From NCBI RefSeq assembly GCF_020740795.1, contig NC_067283.1, positions 116,379,206 through 116,443,205 on the forward strand: a DNA stretch of 64,000 nt, read 5' to 3'. The notes under the pieces were generated by a model. The model worked only from the letters and a program-made list of their open reading frames with translations, ran no database searches and was not told the DNA's origin. The stretch comes from Apus apus (taxonomy: Eukaryota; Chordata; Aves; Apodiformes; Apodidae). The number at the start of each line of letters is the position of its first letter. The first letter of the stretch is position 1. Position numbers and translations under genes: made by a program. Positions 1 to 14,400 of this stretch are shown piece by piece.

Positions 1-768
1 AAAGGCTACTTCTTTTGAAGAATACCTGATTTTTTGTGTGTCTTTATGAAGGATTTAAAGACTTTCCTCTTACTAAAACGAGCCTTGTTTTATCAATATT
101 TTTTTCTTCAGTATAAATGCAAACACTGCAGTGGTTAAATGTATCATTATTTATAAAACATACAATAGAAAAGCAAATGGTCTGTCAATTTATGATGCAA
201 CTTAAATCTAAAAAATGTCTTGGGCCTTATTCTGGTGTAGTTTACATTGTAGTAACTCAGGAGCCTTTCCTCTACTCCAGTGGATTTGTCCTGGTATAAA
301 ACTAGTACATGAGATCAGAATTAATTGTATTGTCTTTCAGTTTTGTTATGTTGGACTGAATATGGCTCATGCTTAAGCACAAATTGTGCCCCTTAATAAG
401 GATCTGGCTAATGTCTTAAATGTTATCATTAGCTTCATCCTCAAGAAAGAAAATAGCTAATTGTCATTCTGGACTGACAAGTACCTTCTAAGGAAAGGTC
501 TCTTGTACCAAAATGATAAGAGATGTGAAATTACATTGGAGAGCTTTGGGAATATTTGCGAGTAGAGCTATGCTAACTTAATCTGACAGTACTAGAGTCT
601 TTGTGGAATTTAGAGATAACAGCTTGGATCCATTTAAATCTGATGATTTTTGGCACAACTTGCTGCTGTTGGTTTCTTATACATTCTCTTTCTGCACCTT
701 TCAAAATGAAGATTGTGTTATTACTAAGTCATGGGAAAAGTTTTACATCCATCTCCTCTTTCTTCCAG
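1..768 (+). other. Upstream intron or 5' flank of RP1
   Basis: AT-rich DNA ending in a good acceptor for the start-codon exon. In other vertebrates RP1 has a noncoding first exon. I could not pick one out here, nor a TATA box or CpG-rich promoter. Confidence 0.5.
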
Positions 769-1419
769 ATTGCTGTCAAAATGAGTGAAACACCTTCAAC
801 CAGTTACTCAGTGAATCAGCCAAACTCCTCTGGGAGTGAACAGAGTTTATCCACTCGCCATCTCAATGTTACTGAACCTGTTGTGGCAAAACGGATTTGT
901 TTCTATAAAAGTGGAGATCCTCAGTTTAATGGGATCAAAATGGTCATTAACAACCGGTCTTACAAAACATTTGATGCCTTGTTGGATAGTTTATCCAAGC
1001 GAGTCCCATTACCTTTTGGAGTAAGGAATATTAGTACACCGAAAGGAAGACACAGCATCACCAATTTGGAGGATCTTGAAGATGGAAAATCTTATATTTG
1101 TTCCCACCAGAGGAGAATGAAACCCATCAACCTGGAACAGGCAAGCAAAAAACCACTGCCCTGGCAGATCAGTAGGCCTGTCAGCGCGCGTCGCCGAGCT
1201 GTGCAATTAGCAAGGCAGAATGAAGATGGATTTGGCCATCGAGAAAGAAAAATAACAACCCCCAAAAAGTTGCTTGTTTTCAAAAATGGTGATGTCAGAC
1301 ACAGACGCACCATGATTCTGGGAAAGAAAAATACACATACCTTTGAGGCCTTTCTGGATCATATAAGCGAGTTAATGCAATATCCAGTTGTGAAACTGTA
1401 TACCACTGATGGCAGAAAG
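769..1419 (+). CDS. RP1: RP1 exon with the start codon: first DCX domain and most of the second
   Basis: The acceptor is a pyrimidine tract ending in CAG at 766-768. ATG is at 781 after a 12-nt untranslated leader, and the donor is AAG/GTGAGA at 1419/1420. It codes for 213 residues and ends in phase 0. The frame stays open 180 nt upstream of the ATG, but that stretch includes the acceptor site and is intronic. The start follows the conserved RP1 N-terminus [10 protein letters not shown]. The first doublecortin domain (about 37-118) and the beginning of the second (from 162) are here. They are separated by a basic Arg-rich linker (residues 132-160) with no recognised motif. Confidence 0.96.
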
Positions 1420-4400
1420 GTGAGAGCAAAGATGAGTACTGACAATATTACTGTGATTGCTTCTAGATTATTTTTAATTTAAAAAGTGATTTTAAAAGTT
1501 ACAAGCTTGGGACACTGGCCGGTGTAAGATGGATGTGCTGAATTTCAGCTGTTTCCTTTCTATGCCTTTTCCCTTTCAGAAAGGCTCCTAGCCTGGAGGA
1601 AACACTGCAATCTTGAGATCAGAGAGAAGCAAGTGAAGACATTATATTTTAAGTCATCGAGAAAAAGTGCTTTTCTTTTTCTTACTTGAGCCTCTATCAG
1701 GCATGCTATTAATTCTGTACTTTTACATATTTACACAGAAACTTCCTTTAGTCTTAATGCTGTTTGTCTCTGATGATGCTTTAAAAATACGATAAGTAGC
1801 ATCTAATAGCCACACGTATTTTATCATTACCCAAATGCAGAGTATGATTTGCCATTAACAACTTGGAACTATGACATCTGAATGTCTATTACACTTTGCA
1901 AGCCGTGGACCAGGTTTGATACCTCTAAACCCAAATGATGCAACGCTAATAATACTGATTTTGATCTCACATGCTGTTTTATGTAATTTTATCTCAGTGG
2001 TTTATTCATGTTCTATTAAATTACAGAAAATCACTTGTGGTTACACCTAATATGCATCTAGAAATAAAATTCCATGCAGAGCTCCACAAGTTTAAAGGAA
2101 ATTTCATGTTTCCCCTCCATTTGGTGAAAATCTACATTGGGTTGGGAAACTGTCCATATCACATGTAAGGCAGTGAAGTGCAGTTTGTAGGCCTTATTTT
2201 GCAATACATTTTGGAATTGTAATTAAGAACTGTTAGACAAGGTTTTGAGCACCTTGATTAAGTCAGACCCGCTTTGAGCAGACTGCTAGACTACATGACC
2301 TTCAGAGGTCTTTTCCAACATATATTCTATGATTCTGTCTTATTGCTCTGTGGCAGTACAGGTCAAGTACTGTTGGCGTATCCTGAATTTCCTCTTTCTT
2401 CCTCAAAAAGTCTTCTTATGCATACCTACCTCCTACTACATATACTTATTTCATGGCTATGAGCAGTCATTGTGCAACGATGAAACAAAATTACATGTGC
2501 AAACACTTAAATTATAAGAACATTTTGTTCTGGATTCAAGTTGCTACTTGAATTTTTTTTTAATGCATTTATACAAGATATACCCTCACAGAGATAGGAA
2601 TTGCCTTATAGGGATTGAAAAATTAATTCTGTGATGTGATACATATTTAATAGCCTGCTACAAACTACTGTAGGGACTAAAAAATGAAGATGTTAAAGCA
2701 TGAAAGGGATAAATCTCTTACATTATTTTTTGTGGTTACTAAGGCAGATAATTTAATATTACTTTGTTGTTGTTTTTTTTTTTTTTTTCCAGGTTACTAA
2801 TCTTCAGGCCCTGGTATTGTGCTCTGGAGCTGTAGTTGCAGCAGGGAGAGAGCCTTTTAAACCAAGCAATTATGATTCTCTTGTGTATTCGCAGCCTGCT
2901 AGATTGCTTGGAATGGCAAATCGTGTGTACCCAAACACAAATGCCAAGTCAGAAAGTGAAAATAGTAAGTTCTTTAAATTAATTAGTATTTTATTAATTG
3001 GTTTATCTCTCTCAGAGTAAGACACAGACCATGACAATCTTACTAGAAATAAGAATATTCAAAAAGGCCAGTTGAAACTGTTTATATCTGCTCTGACTCC
3101 TCTATAAGCATAAGAAAGTTCAAAATACTAATGTTCTTTTTAAAACCTAGGTTTCTGCTAAGTACTTAGATACAATGCATATTTTCATTCAAACAAACAG
3201 ATTTATTTAAAACATGGAAGCAAATCTATAAGTATATTTTATTTTAATGCACTTGATTTTTATTGTTATTAATTTTGGGGTGTCATAGTTAATAATGTCA
3301 GTGGTAAAAGAGAAACCACAGGCTACTTCAGGCTCTTAACTGACTGACTTCCTTGAGTAAAACCTTTGTGCTGTTTTCAGAACTTACCTTAGCAAGTGGA
3401 GGTTTGTTTTGTCATTGTCATGACTTTCATTTTTTCTCATGTCCATGCTTCACATAAACAGGAAAAACATTAACTTTCCATTCAGAAATTCATCACATTT
3501 TTGAAGCTGCTTTTATCTAGATTGTCATCCCTTTCTATACCCTCATGGCTGTAATACATGTTTTTTGGTAAGTTTGGGAAAGATATACAAATGTGTATTT
3601 CCCTTTAATTACTCACAGAGTTATGCCACTGACAACATCAGTTAGAGTGGCAAATGACCAGTGGATGATCAAGAACATGAAGAGCTGCTGGAGAGGTGGC
3701 AGGCTAACTGAATAGCCTGAGGTTGAGGGGAACAAAGAGTCACAGTATCAAAGCTTTAGGTAGTGTTGGAATCCTCCACATTATAGCATCCTGTAGGGCA
3801 GAGTTGCCATCTAAGGTAAAACTTGTTTAACCCAGAGGTGCCTTGTACTCTTCATATAGGTGCATGCTGTACTGGATACCCCAGGGAACAGTGTAATTGT
3901 TTCTGGACTGAGACTTTCCATGGTCAATGTGACTGTGTCATGGAGAACATTGATACATAAGACACTTGGCTTCCATTTACTCAAAGGAGTTTCTTCTGCA
4001 TCCCTCACAGTTTATGTCGTCACCAAACCGTTTTAGTCTCAGCCTTCATGTTCTTTGACTTGCACAGCTTGAGAGCTGTTTGCAGAGCATAATTAATGGG
4101 TCAAGAGAGAATGTATAGGAACATTTTGAGAGTGAAAGTTCTGCAGAAAAAATCCTCCTCAAAATTTGCTTTGAGCCAGAGATCGAGCCTTGCAATGGTA
4201 GAAAATGTGAGTAGCTGGGAATCTGGTAAGCTCCTTCTCCTAATCTTTAGTTAACAGCAATTAGAGACAGGGAAACAAAACAACAACCTCTTTTTGTCTT
4301 TAATCTGAGAAACTCAGAAGTATTCTATGTAGGAGATATTATTGATGATGTGAGAAACTGGAAAATAAAATTCCAAGCACGTTGTTCCAATTCCATTTCC

Positions 4401-7400
4401 CGAGACTGAGAAGGTGAGATTTTTACTTTGGGAAGCAGAAGGTCTGGTCTGCGTTAGAAGAGTTAGTACAAACTTTTGTTTCTGATTCAGTTCATGGTAA
4501 AGCATATGCCAGGGAAACTTCAAGGCACTCTGCCTGAAATTATAGATACGTATCTATAAGAGTAGTATGTTAACTGTGAAAATCTTGGTATGTCACCATT
4601 TGTGACTCACTTAAGGAAAAAAAAGCGCTAAAATTCAAGCAATGTAGATAAGTTAATATTATATGTGTTAAAATGCCTTTCTGCAAGTGAAACCTTTTGA
4701 TTAAATGGTGGTTTCTATATATTTAGGTATCAGTAGCAGTTGTGGATATCTCTGTGGGTGTGCATGCACTGTTTCCTTCACACATGCAGAACTTCTTGGA
4801 AGACAGCAAAACTTTAATTTTATTTCATGTTCTTTTATGTCTCATCTCTTCAATGACAGCTGCTAGAGAGAGATGCGATAGAATTATTTTTGTTTTAAAA
4901 AGCCAAATTCTTACAGAGTAAGCAAAATGTACTTTGGGAGTATTTAATGTGTATGCAACACATACTGGACCATAATCAAAACTCATTGAAGTGTGGAGGT
5001 TTTCTCATTTGCTTTACTGAGTTTTGAGCCATCATCTACAGTACTGTAGTATAAAAGGTGTCTCAGATGTCATCATTTAAATGCAGATTTTATAAAAAGT
5101 TCAAGTGCTTCAATGTTTACTTCTCTGTAGAAGGTCAGTCCAGGGGATTGGATCTGAACCCGTTATTCACATGTCAGTAGCACTACTCACAGTAATTACT
5201 CATATGCTGTGAAGTGTCAGATTAAGCCCAGGGAGATATATGCTCACCTTGGCTGACATTTTAGAACTAACTGCAAGAGCTAATAGGAAATGATATATTT
5301 ATGATCTCTAAGGCATGAAGAAGTTGGTAGCTTGAAGCCCAAACAAGCAAGTGCCTGCAAATCCCTTGAAAAGTTCAAGGCAGTCTCAGCTCCCCACTAA
5401 GTATAAAATTAAAGCATTTAGTACTTTTCCTAGGCTTTGGAGTTTCAAATCAGACTATAGTTCTGGCATTAGAAAGAAGCTACTGCAAAATAAAATTAAG
5501 TGGAAAAGCAGTTAAATACTTGATTATTTATTAAAAATTTGTTATATTTCTCTCTCTAACAGCTTCTTAAACTGATCAGTGAGTTTAGCCATGTTTTTCT
5601 CTTTGCTGTCTAATACTCTGGTAAAAGAAAGACACTTCATTATCTTCCCTTGTACTAATTTTCTCCTTTCTTCTTTTCTCTTCCTTTGCTTACTGTCTGC
5701 TGTCTCACCATCCGGATCCTTTCGCATGATATTTGTCTGCTCAACATTCCACCTATTGAATGAATTTGGGTTCCTTCAATGTAATTTGTAGTGACAGCTG
5801 AAATGGGCTCTAGCTCAAGATCTCAGATATTCTCAGTTTCTTCTGATAAAGTGTCCAGCAATGATAACAACTCGAATGATAACAACTCAAATGATAACAA
5901 CTCAAATGATAACTCAAATGATAACAACTCGGTTTCTTCCTATGCTCCTGAGAGTCATAACAGTATAGGAGGAAATCAGTTAGTTACTGGTAAAGACTTA
6001 TCTGTGGCTCAGTTTGAAGAGGACATTGAGAAATCTGTTCATCTTAATCAAGATGGCAGTATGACAGTGGAAATGAAAGTTCGATTCAAAATTAAAGAGG
6101 AAGAAACCATTAAATGGACAACAACTGTAAGCCGTGCTGGCCTTTCTGATGACAAAAACACCACCATTTTCAATTCCACAATGCATGAGGAAGACTGCTT
6201 ATCCAATGTAAATTCATCAGAATGTACAAAACCAAACCATGCTCCATTTTTGAAGAGCTACGATAAAGAAGAGGGAGACTCATTACAGCAATTCAGTGCA
6301 GAAGTGTCAGACAAAGAATCAGAGTCTGATTTAAAAACTGCTGGTTGTAATAACTGTAAGGACAACAGTTCTGCAGACCTAGATGTAAGCGATGTACCTG
6401 AGGATAATATCAAGCCTCGCTTCTATAGGCCTCCCACCCCTGGGCCAAGGCGTGTTAGACAAAAGAAAGCAGTAGTTGAAAGTGTCACTTTGGTATCTGA
6501 GAAAGAGGTTCAGGAGAAGAGAGTAGAACAGTTTTCCTACAGTGAGGAAATACAGAATGGAGAAAATAAATCTGAGTATTGCATGGTAGCTCATTCAAGC
6601 AGAAAAAAATCAAGTGTCAGTAATTCAAAGTTTAGCGAGATGAGTGACAATGATTTATTAAAGCTTTCTTCAGAGAATATAAAAGAAGAAATGCATTTTA
6701 CAGTAAGCCACAGAAGTAATGATTTAATAGATACCACAAATAGGAAGATGGTAGAAATGCCTGACAAAGACAAACTGGTACAGAAGGCACTAGAGAAATC
6801 AGTTGCAGAACAAGATACACATAATAGTTTAGTATCAAGCTGCAAAGCTAACATTAGTGGTTTCATACCATCCTCAAAAATTTACCAGGCAGCTAGGCCA
6901 GGTTCAGCAGACCACATCCATGAATCAAGTGACATTAAACAAATAAAAAGATCATTGAGTTCTTTTGTTAAATATTCAGAATTATGTCAGTCAAAAGAAG
7001 AAACTATATGCGAAGCTGCTGATTTATTACCTGTTTCTCAAGATTCAATGCATTCAGCCTGTCCTGAACTTAGCCAGATGAAGGTGATGGTACCCCCATG
7101 TAATAAAACTGCTACTGAGAAAATAAATCCAACTGGCTTCTTTCCTAGTGTTACTGAAAGTGAGAATCAGATCAGTGACAGGACTGAATCTGAGACAGCA
7201 ACAAGTCTCATGGATGACAACCAATCTGCATCTTCCCTCACCAAAAAGAAGAAGAAGAAGAAGAGAAAATCATCTAACTTTCTAGAGCAAGGTACATATG
7301 AAAATCAAAAAGATAAAGAAATTTCAGGAATAATTAAAGGTGAAGGAACACATACCACAAGAAAAACTACACAGGATTCCACAACAGAGGCCATGGATAA

Positions 7401-10400
7401 TTGTTCTGAAATGCCTCAGAAAAAAGGAATAGAATTATCTGTAAAAAGCAGCAATGGGTCTGTCAATTCAGACAAAAGCATATTTCCTGAAGATGAGTTC
7501 TCTCACCAGGATTCAGAGGAACAAAATGGATTATCATTTAATAAAAAACAAAAAAATAATGACAAAAAGTTGGCCAAGGTAAAACTGAAGTCAGGCAAAA
7601 AGAATAGTGTGGTTTCATCTGCAAAGAGTGAAGATGGTCAAGTGACAGCTGATTCGAACAATGAATCTGAACACAGTCAGGATACACTGAGTAGCAAGAA
7701 AGAAGGAATAAATCTCTCAACCAGTTCTTTTGAACAGACATCTAACTCATCAGTGTTTTCAAAGCCATTGTCAGAAGTGCCAAAGAATCTTAACTTTGAA
7801 AAAGAAAAGGAAAAGAATATTTTGGAAAAGTTATCATCAAAGAAAGAGAAAAAACAAAAAGGAATGAAGAAAAATCTAAGTAAAGGTGCAAATAAATTAA
7901 ACATATCAGAGAGAACCATTACACTAGAGGCTCTAAAACAGGAGGATTTTCAAGAGGATGTTCTTGAAAACTATGTCCAAAGTTGGCTGAAAAACTTGTC
8001 ACCAAATACTGTCTTACCCCCTATAAATAAAAAAAAAGTGACTGTAGAGAGCAACAATGCCTCTCATTTTCCTAATGAAAATACTGATATTTCTATAGAT
8101 AAAGAAACAAGATTTCTCATAAATAAATTACATGTGACTGGAAAAAACCATCTGGTTGAGCATAATCCAACAAAAAAAACATTAAAGCCTATTTCTGAAA
8201 TAGGAACTTTAGAAGAATCAGGTGAGAAACAAACTGACTCTTTGATTCATGCTGATGCAACAATACTAGAAGAAGCCAAGCATTCTCTAAAGTCAGAATT
8301 TCATCATGATGGTAAGCTACAGTTATTTCATGAAACACAAGACAATGATAACAAGATGTCAGTCGATATTCAGGATAACAACCTATGTCAAAGGAAAAAA
8401 TCTGAAGTTGCTGTTCAAGTTGATTGTGCAATTGTCAATGAGAAAATGGAATTTGATGTTCAGAATAATTGTATGTCTAGCATGATGCTGCATGAACTAC
8501 AATCAAATTTGCTTGTTCTCCAGAAGGAGCATAGTGGATGTATAGGAAAAGCCTGCAGCCTTTCTGATCTTTCTCCTTCAGCTTTTGGTTCTTCCTCCAA
8601 TGTCCTCCTAGCTTGGCTACTTCTACTGAATCTGAGAGAGAATTTGATTGAGACAATCAAAGACGATACGAAAAAAACAACCTGCAGCTGTTCTGAAATA
8701 TTCACACAGTTACAATTTCTGAAACAAAATTCATTAGTAGAAAAAGTCAATGAACTAAAGGCTGCCTTATCTCATTTTCAACAATCAACAGAAAATAACT
8801 GCTTAAGCTTTGGGGGAGAACTCGAAAAGCAGGACTCCACAGATTGCCATGATGATATGCCTGTATCTGAAATTCGTAATGATATACATTTGCATGCAAA
8901 TGAAAACTCAATTGAGCCTTGCATTCCAAAGGACAATACAACTTCTGAAGAAGCTCTAAAATTGACTGGTGAATTAGAAAGTTCTTTAGATATACAGAAA
9001 GATCTTTGCAGAGAAACAGAGACTTTGAACTTGAGTGCTCCCAAAACAGAGCTTGATGGTCAATATGCCAATACTCATTCAAATATCTGTAACCCTGCAT
9101 TAGCTGTAGAGTCACCTGAAAGAAATGAAGATATGCCTGATAGCCTATATAAAAAGTCTCAAGATAAAAACACAGATACATCATTTGCTAATGAAGAGTC
9201 AGAAATTTCAGTAGAACCTAACTCAACAGCTCATAGTGTAACGTCTAATGACAAAAACTGTATTTTAGATCATGATACTTCTGAGTTAGAAGGTGAAAAA
9301 AATATTCATGTTACTACTAACAAAAGTGAAGATGAGAATGTTGATCCAAAGCCAGTAGGTAATGAGAAAACCCCAAATAATCAACTTGAACTATCTGTTG
9401 AATCCTCTGTAGAATACAATAATGAGGATTATTCCATACAGGCAGACAAGAAGGATGCAGAGACTGATGAGGAAATATCTGAGAGGTTATCTACAGCCTC
9501 TCCATTATCATTTTGCTATGAATCAAAACAAATTACAGAATGTGATATGAGTGAAGGAGAACAGAAATTGCAAGTAGAAGAGCTGGAGAACAGAACGCAT
9601 TCAGATGCTTCTCAACTGAAAAAACGCTTAAGAAGTCCTGCTACTTCAGACTGGTCAGATTACAGACCAGATACTGAAGAGAGTGATCATAACTTTAGAG
9701 CATCCAGTGATTTGACCAATGAAAGCGAGGAAGAAGCAATACTTGAAAAACATTATAATACTGGCTATGTAAAAAGAACTATTGAACGACTTTATGGCAA
9801 GCAGGAAGCTTCATTTAAGCCTGAATTTCACAAAGGATTTCCTTATGTGTCAAAAGTATTTCCAAAAGATACTGAAGAATTCTACTCTGCAGTGGCTGAA
9901 AAAACAATTTCTTTTTCTCAAGAAAATAGGTCTTATTCTGCAGAGAAATTTTCACATTCTCCAATGCCATCACAAGAATTTCCAGTAAACACAGACAAAG
10001 AGGACACTATATCAAGAAGAGAAAGTACTTCTTTACCAACACCACAAACTACTCCTAACAGAGAGGAGACAAGTTATACTGATGACTGTCCAGAGGAATC
10101 TCCAAAGCAACATTGTGAACCTATCTCACAGGCTAATGAAGAAGAAGGAATATTGATAGATAAAGGTAAATGGCTTCTCAAAGAAAATCATTTAATAAGA
10201 AGATCACCACCTGAACGGATTGGAATGTATGGTAATTTGGATACAACATCAACAGACACAGTCCTTGATGCTAACGGTGATGATGTTCCATACTCGCACT
10301 TTGGCAATCTGAATCAGTACCCAGCCCTCAATGAAATCTCTTCTTCAGAACTTGAAGAGATGGTTAAACCCTCTGCAAATTATTGCAACTACTTCAGTGT

Positions 10401-11427
10401 ACCTCATCATAGTGATTCAGATCCGTTTCAGGATGACTTAAATATAAAAAGCTCATCTAGCCGCAATGGTAAGATCACTTCCCTTCCTGCAGCAAAGAAA
10501 GAAAAGATCAAACCATCAGTCATGGTGGGTTCTACTTCCACACAGGCTGATGCCAATTTTCCATCCTTTACATCTGGAGAGTTTCGATTGCCTGATAACA
10601 AGGTGCATCCATTGGAACAGCCTTTAAATGATGAACCCATACGGTCTCAGCCAACTGATGGTAGTAATGCTAACCAAAGTGCTCTTCGGGAAGAAGATTC
10701 TCTGGATAAACTCCATGCTATATGTGGCCAACATTGTCCAATACTGATGGTGATAGTAACACCAATTAATGAGGAACAGAGAGGATATGCCTACCAAAAG
10801 GCATCTGATATCGAGAACCAGCTGGGGCCATGTTTGTTGGCCAAAACGAGTAAACATTTACAATGGTCACGCAAAGATTCAGTAACAGACAGAAATAATC
10901 ATGTGACTCTGAAGAGTAACTGTATCAATAAGATTGCCAATAATATTTTCAATAGGTTTTATGCTAATAACACCTTAGATTTTATTGGTAACATTGGAAT
11001 ACTTGCATGTTCAACTCTGAAAAATACAAGCAGTTTAGGGAAGTTTCATGTTATAGAGGATATGAATGCAAAACCTGTGGAAGTCAGCAACTGTCAGAAT
11101 AATGTATCCAAACACACACCCAGTCATCCTGAGATAGGCACAAATAGTGAGCTACCCAACAGAAAGTCAAAAACATGCCAAAGTCTAAGAATAAGCCTAA
11201 TTCATATTGTTGGAGAAAAAGTTTCTCCTGTGTTGGCAGATCCAGCAGAAACTTGTCATTCTGAAACATTTCTGAAGTGTGACTCTTCTTTAAATAACAC
11301 TGAACATAATGCCTCTGAAAATCTGAAAAATGAAAATGCCATTCCTACAGAAGAAGCAGAAAAAGAAGATGGTTCCTTTTGTACAATGGAAAACGGAAAT
11401 AGCAAAGATGAGAAAGACTTGGAATAG
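781..11427 (+). CDS. RP1: RP1 (oxygen-regulated protein 1), canonical photoreceptor isoform, spliced from three coding exons
   Basis: Joining 781-1419, 2793-2964 and 5792-11427 gives 6447 nt, or 2148 codons plus TAG, close to the human protein (about 2156 aa). The junctions are in phase: 213 codons, then 57 codons plus A, then TG completing an ATG. Residues 37-118 and 162-244 are two doublecortin domains ([11 protein letters not shown] and [11 protein letters not shown] strand motifs). The rest is a low-complexity Ser/Asn/Lys/Glu-rich tail with islands I recognise from mammalian RP1: [26 protein letters not shown] (S1556), [15 protein letters not shown] and [16 protein letters not shown] (D1906). 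Known family role: RP1 binds microtubules through its doublecortin domains and organises outer-segment discs along the photoreceptor axoneme; mutations cause retinitis pigmentosa in people. The start has A at -3 and lies 12 nt inside the exon. Noncoding exon 1 and the promoter were not identified. Confidence 0.96.
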
Positions 11428-14400
11428 AGATCTTGGAATTTCTATAACATTAGACTAGTGAAAACATCTTCAGAAAGATAAATCAATCACAAAACAAAGT
11501 GCTAAATGCCACGCCAAATAAAAGTCTCAAGATGAATTCAGCCCAGACCTAGATAAATATAAACCTCAATTGTATATCTTTGCTGAAATAGAGATAATTA
11601 CTTAGATTTTTTGGAAACCAACATGTGCATAAAAGCTGTTATTCTAGAACAGTGATTTCTTGGCTACAAAACAGGTTTTTGCTGAGATATACCAATCATC
11701 TCATTTTCAGAGAAACAACTACTGCTTGTTAGAACAGACAACTGAAAGCTAAAATACTCACCCAAGTTCTAAGACAAGATTCCTATATTTTATGACATTT
11801 AAGAAGGGATTTGAGAATTGTCTTTCAGTAAAAATGCGTTTTCTAGAACAAAATCAACTGATCTGTTTAATTTGAAATGAAAAGCAGGAAATGGCATTCA
11901 AAATCTGTAATACAATGAAAACTAGGAAACAGAAGTCATGTTAGTTTTATATAGATTAAAATTATCAACTCGCTATGTCAGTTTTTAAAGGCCAACTTCA
12001 GAATATTTGTGTGAGTAAAGAGATTTTTAGTCTGTGTATAAGATCATCCAGAACCCAAAAGAAGTTTGCCTCTTTTACTCAGAGGAAACTAGAAAAGGAG
12101 TGTATTTTTTGCCTCTGGGATTCCACGGGAACTGAGAAGAGAGACTGTGTGTCCATGGACTTCCTGACTACCCTTGCCATATTCCCTTCTGAGGCAGCAC
12201 TGCTTATTCTTAAAATTCTTGTACATGCAGTACAAGCTTTAGTTCTATGTTCTTCTTCAACCTCTGTACTTCAAAAGTAGTCTGTGTCTGTTTTGTTTGG
12301 GCTTCTTTGTAAATATATTGTGTCATGAGAATCCAAGGCATATGTAATATGATTCAGGATCTTTCAATATGTTATTAGAATGACTTTGGATACCTGTTTA
12401 CAGCATTTTTTAATATTATGTGTGCGTAGTAAGCACTTACATATGGTTTACAATTTTCATTACATTATTTTAAATATGACATGGGAAAATATTTAATGTA
12501 TATTGTGATTAGGCAGATTATTTCAGGGGCTTTTGTTAGATTTTAATCTCTAACACTGCAGAGTATCTTGCTTCAATGTTGGTGAAGTTAGAGATATGCC
12601 TGAAGACGGAAGCTGCTATTTTTTAGTAAGAGAATGAGATTTTGGCCATCCTGTACTCTTGGAGGCTGTGCCTAGACCAACTGGCATGCAGATGCTGCAA
12701 TAAGCCCTGGGTTGTGATCCTTCAGTTATCCAGACTGGGGACCTGATTAAAGGCTGACACAAATCCTTTTTGACTCAGAGGCTTTGATTGCCTCCCTCCG
12801 TGACAGAAGGCACATAGAGGCAAAGTAGAAGTTGGAGCTGGAGCAAAAGGGGTCTGCAGTAGAGGTAGGGAACCTAGAAGCACTCTTCAATCATTTTTAG
12901 GAGGTCAGTGGCAGATATATTTCAACATAAATAACTGATTTGTTTCTGTTGTTTGAAGCAGTGTATTCTGTGTAATAAACTAACATTACAACCATAAAGC
13001 AACATATATTGTCTAATAAATTTCACACAAAATTGCTGTGTGTTATTTTCTATGCTGCCTTTTTTTTCCTGTTCTTCCCTCCATCTCCACATTTTTTGTG
13101 TCCTCCTTCACATGATTTAGGACTGCTCCAAGTGAAGATTCTCGATAGTATTTTTTCATCTCTTTACATGTCAATAGAGAAATAAAACCTATGTTTGGAA
13201 AATGAAGCTCAAAATGACTAGAATCCAACTAAATGCCATATAGCATTCCGAGTACCAGGCTTCTATGCTGTAAATAATGTCTAAATGTTAGATGGGCAAA
13301 TTAACAGCTCATGCTCTTGAAATCTTTCTGCCAGATTTAGAGCTTCCGGTGCTGCATTCACTGCACCTGAAATTTTTTAAATCAAGGTTCAATAACCTTT
13401 AACCAGGTGCTTGTTACAGGGTTACTGAGCAAAATAAGCACTTAAAAGGTGAGATGTGAGGTACTGCCTGAGGTTACGATTAGCAGAGACCACAGCAAAC
13501 AGTGAAATGATTGTTACAGTAACTGAAAGTCTTGCTTCTGGTTTCAGAATGCTAACTGAAAAAGTAACAAAATGGTTACCTTACAGCAGGAGACAAGATT
13601 GACACTGAGATTTACCATAATGTCATAGGGTTTATATATTCATTAAAGGTTCAGGGGTGCTATAGAATATTAAGTGGCTGAGATATGCAGATAAAATAAA
13701 ATTTCTTTAGTCATGTAAGACTGGAGAAGGCCAAAGAGAGAACCTCACAACGCTGAGACTAGAGCAATCTACTAATTGACAGAGGGAAAAGCACCATGAT
13801 GAGTAATACAAGCTGCTTTATACAGGTGGCTTAATTCTGCAAATTAACTGCAAAAGGAGTAGAGGCTTTCTAAAGAGGTCAGGATAAAATATACTGGGAA
13901 CTGACAAGTGTATGTGTAAAGAACAGGACAGAAAAAAATTCAGAAGGCATTCAAGGGCATTATATAGATTATGCCATACTTCTAGAAGAAATTCAGGTTT
14001 TCTTCTAGCCATTATTAAAAAACAAACAGCCAGTAAAACATATAGATTACAGTCCCAGGAAGTTTCGGTTTATTTAGCTTAGTGCCCTGCTATAAAGAAA
14101 CCACACAATTAGGTAGGGAATTCCATTTAATAAATCTCTTTTTAAAACTTGCTATATGTAGTCAACATGGCTTCCACTGGGGGCTTGTTCTAGAGCTTGA
14201 GTCCTTCTTCTGATGTCTGTCTTAACTGTTTCCTAATGTCTATCCTAAGCCTAGTCGTGGTTAGCTTATGTACATATGTTCCAGAGCCATCATTGCCGTT
14301 TATGTAGATATGTCTTTTTTCTCCTTGGTATCTATCAACCAAATCAGACATTCTCACCTACACAAACACTTTCTCCATTTACTTTAATCATTATGATTGT

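Larger units (their letters stand above)
11428..13035 (+). other. Probable 3' UTR of canonical RP1
   Basis: Sequence after the RP1 stop has no further open frame with family similarity and is AT-rich. It contains canonical AATAAA hexamers at 11517, 12974 and 13015. The end is set here by the last hexamer, which is followed by GT-rich DNA. The true cleavage site is not visible from sequence. Confidence 0.6.

Noticed and set aside
601-780. In-frame upstream extension of the RP1 start exon
   Set aside because: The extra 60 codons cross the pyrimidine tract and CAG acceptor at 766-768, and the encoded residues do not resemble RP1. ATG at 781 gives the conserved N-terminus.
11975-12280. 101-codon open frame in the RP1 3' UTR
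   Set aside because: No similarity to known proteins that I recognise, no exon signals, and located between the RP1 stop and its poly(A) signals.
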